From an uncultured Neglectibacter sp. (lineage in GTDB: Bacteria; Bacillota; Clostridia; Oscillospirales; Acutalibacteraceae), in the NCBI GenBank assembly GCA_946554335.1, contig CAMNSA010000001.1, forward strand, positions 186,001 through 250,000: a DNA stretch of 64,000 nt, read 5' to 3'. Below, piece by piece: positions 58,451 to 64,000 of the stretch. Positions within the stretch are counted from its first letter, which is position 1, and every line of letters begins with the position of its first letter. A program made the translations under genes and the position numbers. The notes beneath the pieces are model-generated. The model saw nothing but the letters and a program-made list of their open reading frames with translations, did not search any database and was not told where the DNA came from.

Positions 58451-58995
58451 CGTTCGTATCCTCTCTTTCTTGATTTATTAAGTCCGAAATATCGGCTTCG
58501 CATATTCTCCTCAATGAGAATGTTTTCTTTGATTTTAGGGTTGTCATCTATAATTCTTGCCGCTGTTTTCCTGTCCTTTCGTAGCTGAGCCAGAGCCTTT
58601 GTGCAGTCATCTCGCTTGGCAACAAGCTTTGCTTTTTCATCGGGATTGTGGCAAGAATCAATATCTCGGTAGAGCATTTTGCGGTAATCCGATATGAGAT
58701 TAATTTCTGAATCTGCGTTTTTTATAAACGCTTCCACCGAAAAAATATCGGTCAAATGATTGTCGCAAATGAGCTGTACCTGTGCGGTGTGGCGGTCAAG
58801 CCAACGGCAAGCCTCACGCATTTCGGGCGATAACGGATTGTGTTTTTTGTTTTTCGGCAGCACGCCGAGCAGATATAAATATCTGAAATACAATGCTTTA
58901 AGACCCGTAATCTTTTTGGCGGTTTTTAAGTTGCCTTTAACAAAATGCGCCTTTTGAATTGTTACACCGAAGCTCTTTTTTTTCGGTAAACTCAT
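58447..58995 (-). CDS. Relaxase C-terminal part (in a different frame from 58937-59833)
   Basis: KKSFGVTIQKAHFVKGNLKTAKKITGLKALYFRYLYLLGVLPKNKKHNPLSPEMREACRWLDRHTAQV. Confidence 0.7.
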   Translation of the reverse strand: MSLPKKKSFGVTIQKAHFVKGNLKTAKKITGLKALYFRYLYLLGVLPKNKKHNPLSPEMREACRWLDRHTAQVQLICDNHLTDIFSVEAFIKNADSEINLISDYRKMLYRDIDSCHNPDEKAKLVAKRDDCTKALAQLRKDRKTAARIIDDNPKIKENILIEENMRSRYFGLNKSRKRGYER

Positions 58996-59833
58996 AGTAT
59001 AAGCGGTAAGCTTCCTGCGGGTTGTTTCGCAGAGTATCTTTCATTCGGTCATAGATTGCATCTCGGTCATAGGCTTCTCCCAAACGGTACAAACGAGTTG
59101 CTTTCTTGCTGTTGGCAGAGCGAATGGTGGTGTACTTATGATATGGGTTTAGGTCGATTACATATCCGAGCTGTTTCATAACATAGGTAAAAGCTTTGGG
59201 ATTTGTACTCATCGTAAGCGCTTTATCTATCGCCTCACGCATTAAATTGTATCGGGTAGGCTCGCCGTTCTTTTCCGCAAAGTACAGCTTGCGTGGCGTC
59301 TTTCCTGTGGGATTTTTAATAACCGTCAAACCGTTTTCTTTGCAAAGCTCATCGGAAATACTGCGCAGTTTCCAGTATGCTCCCTCGTTGCAGTTAAACT
59401 TCTTACCGTTCCACATATTCACCGAATTGATGACCAAATGATTGTGATATGTGCCGGTGTTAAAGTGCGTAGCGACCAGCACTTGATACTGGTCGCCCCA
59501 CATTCTTTTGGCAAGTTCTACGCCGAGTTTGTGTGCAATCTGCGGTGTGACTTCGCCTGTTTTGAAGCTCTGATATGCGTGATACGCCACATTGCCTACC
59601 GTCTTATCGAAGCGTTCTTGTACCGCTTTCATCTCGGCAAAAGCTGTTTCTGCGGTGCAGTTTACGCCTGTAACATACATGGCTTTTTCTTCACCGATTA
59701 CGGTTTTTCTCTCGTCGCTTGCGTAGTGAAGTGCCTTGCAAATATCGCTGTAAATCGTCTTGTCCGGGTTTGCCGCATAGCTTAAAACACGGCTGACACT
59801 GTCGGTTATAGCCCAAATTTTTGTTACTGCCAC
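58937..59833 (-). CDS. Relaxase/mobilization nuclease N-terminal part
   Basis: AFAEMKAVQERF, AYQSFKTGEVTPQIAHKLGVELAKRMWGDQYQVLVATHFNTGTYHNHLVINSVNMWNGKKF (HxH..H). Confidence 0.93.
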   Translation of the reverse strand: MAVTKIWAITDSVSRVLSYAANPDKTIYSDICKALHYASDERKTVIGEEKAMYVTGVNCTAETAFAEMKAVQERFDKTVGNVAYHAYQSFKTGEVTPQIAHKLGVELAKRMWGDQYQVLVATHFNTGTYHNHLVINSVNMWNGKKFNCNEGAYWKLRSISDELCKENGLTVIKNPTGKTPRKLYFAEKNGEPTRYNLMREAIDKALTMSTNPKAFTYVMKQLGYVIDLNPYHKYTTIRSANSKKATRLYRLGEAYDRDAIYDRMKDTLRNNPQEAYRLYYEFTEKKELRCNNSKGAFC

Positions 59834-60147
59834 GGCGAATCACTTGCGCTTTCCGGCTCACCAATTGAGTGGTAAGCCTTCAAAAATTTGCTTACAACAT
59901 AATCAAATCCGTCGCTGATTCTGTCGTCGGGCAGCGACTTAAAGTTGTCACGAAGTGAGGTCAAACCACGGTAAGCTTCGTAAAATTCCTGCGGCAAAGT
60001 TGCCTGAACTTCCTTTCCAAGGCCAAGTTTTCTAAGGTAAGCAGAGAGCGAAAGTCCGCATTTTTTAGCGGCAGTTTCCATTTTTCGTTTCTCTCCCTCA
60101 GTCACTCGGATATTGATTGCAGTTGTTCTTTGTCTCATATTTTTCAT
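59824..60147 (-). CDS. MobC-like plasmid mobilization accessory protein
   Basis: MRQRTTAINIRVTEGEKRKMETAAKKCGLSLSAYLRKLGLGKEV (RHH), immediately upstream of the relaxase. Confidence 0.85.
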   Translation of the reverse strand: MKNMRQRTTAINIRVTEGEKRKMETAAKKCGLSLSAYLRKLGLGKEVQATLPQEFYEAYRGLTSLRDNFKSLPDDRISDGFDYVVSKFLKAYHSIGEPESASDSPWQ

Positions 60148-60332
60148 TCCTTTCTCTGTGTGGTTGGGGGTACAGGGGCGGCAAGTCCCTTTCGGCAATT
60201 TGCCGCCGGTTTTGTGGGTTTCAAAGGCAACACAAAACCTATGCTCGCTATCCTTACGGATTGGCATTACCTGTATAGCCTTATATCCACTTTCTCAAAA
60301 AGTGACGATAGTGACGGCTGTGACGGCTTTTC

Positions 60333-61358
60333 CTATATAGCGGATTTATTGTCATCGCCGTCATTGCCGTCATTCTTTTTTAAGTAAATCAGTCGGTTCG
60401 TACCGGTGCGTTTTGTTTTGTATTCGATGCCTTGCGGCTGAAAAACTTCCGAAGAAAATCGGGCAAGCATTTTGGTCACTACATTCGGTGTAACCTCGGT
60501 TTCGTTCATCTGCGTTAAAAGTTCCGTTGCCGTGCCTTTCCATTCTTTTACTTCCGAAATATAATCAACCAGCCGGAAAACAAACTTTGGAATTTCTTCA
60601 CGATGAATATCCTCCATATCCTTTCGCTCGACTAATTCCCACAAGTGACTGCGGTTGTCAAACTTCAAGCCCAGCTCCTGATATGCAATATCTCGACCGG
60701 TGGCAAGCAGCGTTCCTGTTTCGCCGGCACGGCTGCGCTTCAAAACAAAATTTGTATCTGCCGCACCTGTGATACCGGTTGAACCCGACACCTCGTTGAA
60801 CGGATCGCTGACATCTTTCAGCTTCCTGACGTGATGAACAACCATAACAGCGATGCCGTAATTATCCGAAATATTTTTCAGCGCCGATACATCGTCGTAG
60901 TCTCCTGCATACATTCCGTTTTTTCCGCCGGTGCTTTTGGAATCTCGCACCTTTTGAAAGGTGTCGATAATGACAAGTCTTGTTTTCGGAAAGTCGGAAA
61001 GATACTGTTCGATTTGCTGTTCCAAACCGTTGCCGATTTGAAAACTTGTTGTGGCAATGCGAAGTTCGGGCGGTGCCTCGTCTGTGATTTGATACAGGCG
61101 GCTTTGTATTCGTGCGTAAGTATCTTCCAAGCAGAGATAAAGCACATCGCTCTTGTGGGTTTCAAATTCCCACACCGGCTGTCCTCTCGCCACTTGAATA
61201 CCGAGCCAAAGCATAAGCCAGCTCTTGCCGATTTTGCTTGAACCCGACAACACACTAAGTCCTTGCGGTATCAAACCGTCAACCACAAATAAGGTTTTTC
61301 TTATCGGCGTTGACAGCAGCGTGTCCGCATCGATTGTTTTCAGCTTTTCAACTTGCAT
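60333..61358 (-). CDS. RepA-like AAA/RecA-type ATPase
   Basis: LSVLSGSSKIGKSWLMLWLGIQVARG (Walker A), TRLVIIDTFQKVRD (Walker B), AVMVVHHVRK. Confidence 0.9.
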   Translation of the reverse strand: MQVEKLKTIDADTLLSTPIRKTLFVVDGLIPQGLSVLSGSSKIGKSWLMLWLGIQVARGQPVWEFETHKSDVLYLCLEDTYARIQSRLYQITDEAPPELRIATTSFQIGNGLEQQIEQYLSDFPKTRLVIIDTFQKVRDSKSTGGKNGMYAGDYDDVSALKNISDNYGIAVMVVHHVRKLKDVSDPFNEVSGSTGITGAADTNFVLKRSRAGETGTLLATGRDIAYQELGLKFDNRSHLWELVERKDMEDIHREEIPKFVFRLVDYISEVKEWKGTATELLTQMNETEVTPNVVTKMLARFSSEVFQPQGIEYKTKRTGTNRLIYLKKNDGNDGDDNKSAI

Positions 61359-61575
61359 TCTTCACACCTTCTTCCATAACATAATCGATGACATTGACCT
61401 TCGGAATTTTAAAAGCGTTTCCGATTTTAACGCCGGAGATATATCCGTTGTTAATCAGGTCGTATGCCAAGTGTCGGCTTACGCCAAGCATTTGCTGAAG
61501 CTGAGCTACCGTAACAATGTCCGGATAGTCCGGGAACATCATCTTGTAAAGCTCTTTCAATTCTGTTTTTCTCAT
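61348..61575 (-). CDS. Excisionase-like helix-turn-helix protein
   Basis: VTVAQLQQMLGVSRHLAYDLINNGYISGVKIGNAFKIPKVNVIDYV; AGGAGG RBS. Confidence 0.88.
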   Translation of the reverse strand: MRKTELKELYKMMFPDYPDIVTVAQLQQMLGVSRHLAYDLINNGYISGVKIGNAFKIPKVNVIDYVMEEGVKNAS

Positions 61576-61831
61576 TTTCTTAACCTCCTTTGTGAGAAAA
61601 TAAGCTGCACGGTATGTACAGCTATGTACGAGGCAACAGATAGAATGGAGGTCTCTTTCTGTTGTCTTTTCGCCGTTTTGCCCGAATGCCGTTTTTGTTA
61701 TCCCTGCCCCCATCTCAGCGGCGTTGCTCTGCTCGTATCATCGCAAAGTCATATCCCATTCGGACGGTCATTCAATTTTAGAAAATCAAATACTTTGCAA
61801 TCTTGATTTGCAAATTCATTATAGCTATGTA

Positions 61832-61860
61832 TTGACACAAAGGCAATACTTTTGTATAAT
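61832..61860 (+). promoter_or_regulatory. Consensus sigma-A promoter for the 61930 gene
   Basis: TTGACA-17 nt-TATAAT, exact consensus. Confidence 0.85.
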
Positions 61861-61929
61861 GTTCTTTGCAGTGATATAGATTTGCTAATTACTCGAAAAT
61901 TCTCATTTTCTAAAACGGAGGTCTTGGTA

Positions 61930-63351
61930 ATGAGCGAAAACCTACTCCAAACAGAAGATAAATACAGTGCCGTGTACTTTGGATTTGCTCCAAATAGATG
62001 GCACGTAACGGACGACGAAAAATCTTGCGTACTTTCCGTTAACGGCGAGTACAATTACTCAAAACTTCTTGAGTTGTATAACGCTATCGAGGTCGATAGA
62101 CGAGAAACGATTGCTTTGGCTGTTACCGTCAAAAAAGAATTTGCTTTATCGGACGGTGAACTTGCTCAAATCAAGCAGGATACTGCCGATACGCTTGCTC
62201 GTTTGCGGGCCGTTACACAAAAAATAAATTCTGCATTTGACTTTCTTCCTATGGGCGACAGCAGAGCTTATATCTCACCGATGAACACCGCTTCTGTCTT
62301 TTTTTCACCGGGCGAAGGAATTTTGAATTTTCTCTATGCTGATTTTGATTCGGCGTATAATGAATGCCTGAATCGCACAAAAAAAGACCTGCCTGATGAG
62401 ACAAGTCTTGATATATCTTTACTGACAGAAAAAGAAAAGAAATTGTATTATTATTTGGCTTTAACCGAAACGCAAAAACGCTTTAAGCCATTGATAGAAG
62501 CTTCGCTGTTTACAGCGGAATTTCCGCCTATTCTGCTTTATTGCTCAAAGCAGGAGTTGACAGACTATTACCGCTACCTTAAAAAATTGCAAAATAATCT
62601 ATTGCATTTAATCGAGGCGACATTTGACGAGAATTTTTGCGACGGAATTTTTAATCATCTAACCCATAAAACGAGATTTGCAGGCTACTGCCGTAAGCAC
62701 GGATTGCCGGCAGAGCAAAAGCGAACGATTGTGCATAGTATCAGCATCATTGATGCCGAACATCAGATAGAAAATGTGCTTGACGGATATATCGAAAGTG
62801 ATTTTGATTTGGATATCAAGATGGCTGCCGCTTCGGAGGTTTCTCCGAGTGTTCAAAAGAATTTGGATAAGCTCGGTTTTACTATGCCGGAAATGATTGC
62901 CTTGTCTGCAATGCAAGCCGACGAGTACGAAACCTGTATTTGCGAAAGTATTGAACAGCAAATTGAGTTTGAACTGATACAGTTGTTGAAATCCGATATC
63001 GGAATGCGAAAATGCAAACGCTGCGGTAAGTATTTTATTATGAAAGGCAACTATGACACCAATTACTGCGACCGCATTGCCGAGGGTGAAACCCGCAACT
63101 GTCAGGACTTAGCCGCACAGGAAAACTATAAAAAGAAAATGGCGGACAATGCCGCCATCCCGTTGTATCAAAAGTATTACAAGCGCTATGCCGCCCGTGT
63201 TCGTGTAAGACAGATTAAAGAGCCTGATTTCAAAAAGTGGAAGTATCAGGCGATGACAAAGCGCGGCGAATGCTCCGACGGCAAAATCACCCTTGCGGAG
63301 TTTGAAGCATGGCTTGAGGGCAGCTTTCCGAATAGGAAGAAGAAAGAATAA
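61930..63351 (+). CDS. DUF6076-like protein with C-terminal zinc-ribbon-like motif
   Basis: CKRCGKYFIMKGNYDTNYCDRIAEGETRNCQDLAAQENYKKKMADN... Confidence 0.75.
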   Translation: MSENLLQTEDKYSAVYFGFAPNRWHVTDDEKSCVLSVNGEYNYSKLLELYNAIEVDRRETIALAVTVKKEFALSDGELAQIKQDTADTLARLRAVTQKINSAFDFLPMGDSRAYISPMNTASVFFSPGEGILNFLYADFDSAYNECLNRTKKDLPDETSLDISLLTEKEKKLYYYLALTETQKRFKPLIEASLFTAEFPPILLYCSKQELTDYYRYLKKLQNNLLHLIEATFDENFCDGIFNHLTHKTRFAGYCRKHGLPAEQKRTIVHSISIIDAEHQIENVLDGYIESDFDLDIKMAAASEVSPSVQKNLDKLGFTMPEMIALSAMQADEYETCICESIEQQIEFELIQLLKSDIGMRKCKRCGKYFIMKGNYDTNYCDRIAEGETRNCQDLAAQENYKKKMADNAAIPLYQKYYKRYAARVRVRQIKEPDFKKWKYQAMTKRGECSDGKITLAEFEAWLEGSFPNRKKKE

Positions 63352-63382
63352 GTATTCTTTGTCAATAAACAACCGATTTACC

Positions 63383-63416
63383 AAAGCGGAACTGTAACAA
63401 AAGCAGTTCCGCTTTT
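63383..63416 (+). terminator. Terminator hairpin
   Basis: AAAGCGGAACTG-taacaaaag-CAGTTCCGCTTT. Confidence 0.75.
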
Positions 63417-63458
63417 ATAATATTTTCCCATCTTTCCTTTATAAATCCGCAATAATCC

Positions 63459-63487
63459 TTGATTTTAAGGTTAAAATATGCTATACT
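63459..63487 (+). promoter_or_regulatory. Sigma-A-like promoter for the HTH-Fic pair
   Basis: TTGATT-17 nt-TATACT upstream of ATG at 63530. Confidence 0.6.
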
Positions 63488-63529
63488 AAAATTGTATAAA
63501 TATATCTACCCGAAAGTGAGGATAATTTA

Positions 63530-63718
63530 ATGGATTCCAACATCGAACGCTGGTACTCAATGAAAGAAATTTGCGAATACCTCGGAGTCAGCCGTGACAC
63601 CGTACTCGCTTGGATAGAAAAAAGAAATATGCCCGCCGCAAAAATCGGTCGCCTTTGGAAATTCAAGGTCAGCGAAGTAGACGCTTGGATGAAATCCGGC
63701 GTTGCGGCAGATAAGTAA
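63530..63718 (+). CDS. Excisionase-family (MerR-like) HTH DNA-binding protein
   Basis: RWYSMKEICEYLGVSRDTVLAWIEKRNMPAAKIGRLWKFKVSEVDAWM. Confidence 0.9.
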   Translation: MDSNIERWYSMKEICEYLGVSRDTVLAWIEKRNMPAAKIGRLWKFKVSEVDAWMKSGVAADK

Positions 63719-63740
63719 TTTTATGCTTCGGAGGTGCAAT

Positions 63741-64000
63741 ATGGCACTTGAAAATAAATTAGGTCTGACAAGCTCTGCCGACCTTGCCCGTGAGGAAGAA
63801 CGAATCAGCAAGAAAAAGGCTGTTGAACTTTTTGAAAAAGGTATTTTAGATAATCTTCCTGTCGGTAAGTTTTCTACATTGCAGGCAATCCATAAATATC
63901 TCTTTGAGGACATTTACGACTTTGCCGGAGAGGTCAGAACCGTGAATATTTCTAAGGTCAATTTCCGTTTTGCTCCCTTAATGTACTTGAAAGCGGCTCT
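63741..64000 (+). CDS. Fic/DOC family protein, N-terminal part (truncated by window end)
   Basis: MALENKLGLTSSADLAREEERISKKKAVELFEKG...STLQAIHKYLFEDIYDFAGEVRTVNISKVNFRFAP. Confidence 0.85.
   Translation, partial: MALENKLGLTSSADLAREEERISKKKAVELFEKGILDNLPVGKFSTLQAIHKYLFEDIYDFAGEVRTVNISKVNFRFAPLMYLKAA

Noticed and set aside
1-64000. rRNA operon, CRISPR-Cas locus or transposase (IS) genes
   Set aside because: None seen on either strand.

Overview
The window is a mostly ordinary Clostridia-type (Firmicutes) chromosomal segment carrying a few accessory insertions. Roughly 1-55.5 kb is core: fruK-like kinase, XpaC/TelA, LemA/TPM, TrpB2 behind a Trp-type T-box, ychF, a two-component system, M42 peptidase, SPFH, yfbR/dusB/polA/tsaD, ilvBN, the SCIFF ranthipeptide pair scfA/scfB, nagB and MATE. 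Accessory parts of this stretch are a terminase-only prophage remnant (19.4-23.1 kb) and a single-chain MmeI-like type IIL restriction-modification enzyme (51.2-54.0 kb). From about 55.8 kb to the right edge there is an integrated mobilizable element: tRNA-Ser, tyrosine integrase, ParB, relaxase, MobC-like, RecA-like ATPase, excisionase-like HTH, DUF6076-like, HTH, Fic (cut by the window end). The observations I rate highest are: (i) a 5' half of a tRNA-Ser(CGA) gene ending right after the anticodon loop, about 140 nt upstream of an intact but different tRNA-Ser(CGA) and the integrase; (ii) a relaxase split across an A8 tract so that a 1-nt slip restores one protein; (iii) a VTC/CotH fusion scar with 11-nt microhomology; (iv) a strong-RBS short leader ORF with alternative hairpins before an MFS efflux gene; (v) a composite non-coding dispersed repeat family; (vi) an unusually long Trp T-box leader; (vii) a homopolymer/54-bp palindrome block that may be an assembly artefact. 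I found no clearly new multi-gene system. Product names come from reading the translations by eye; no database search was run.
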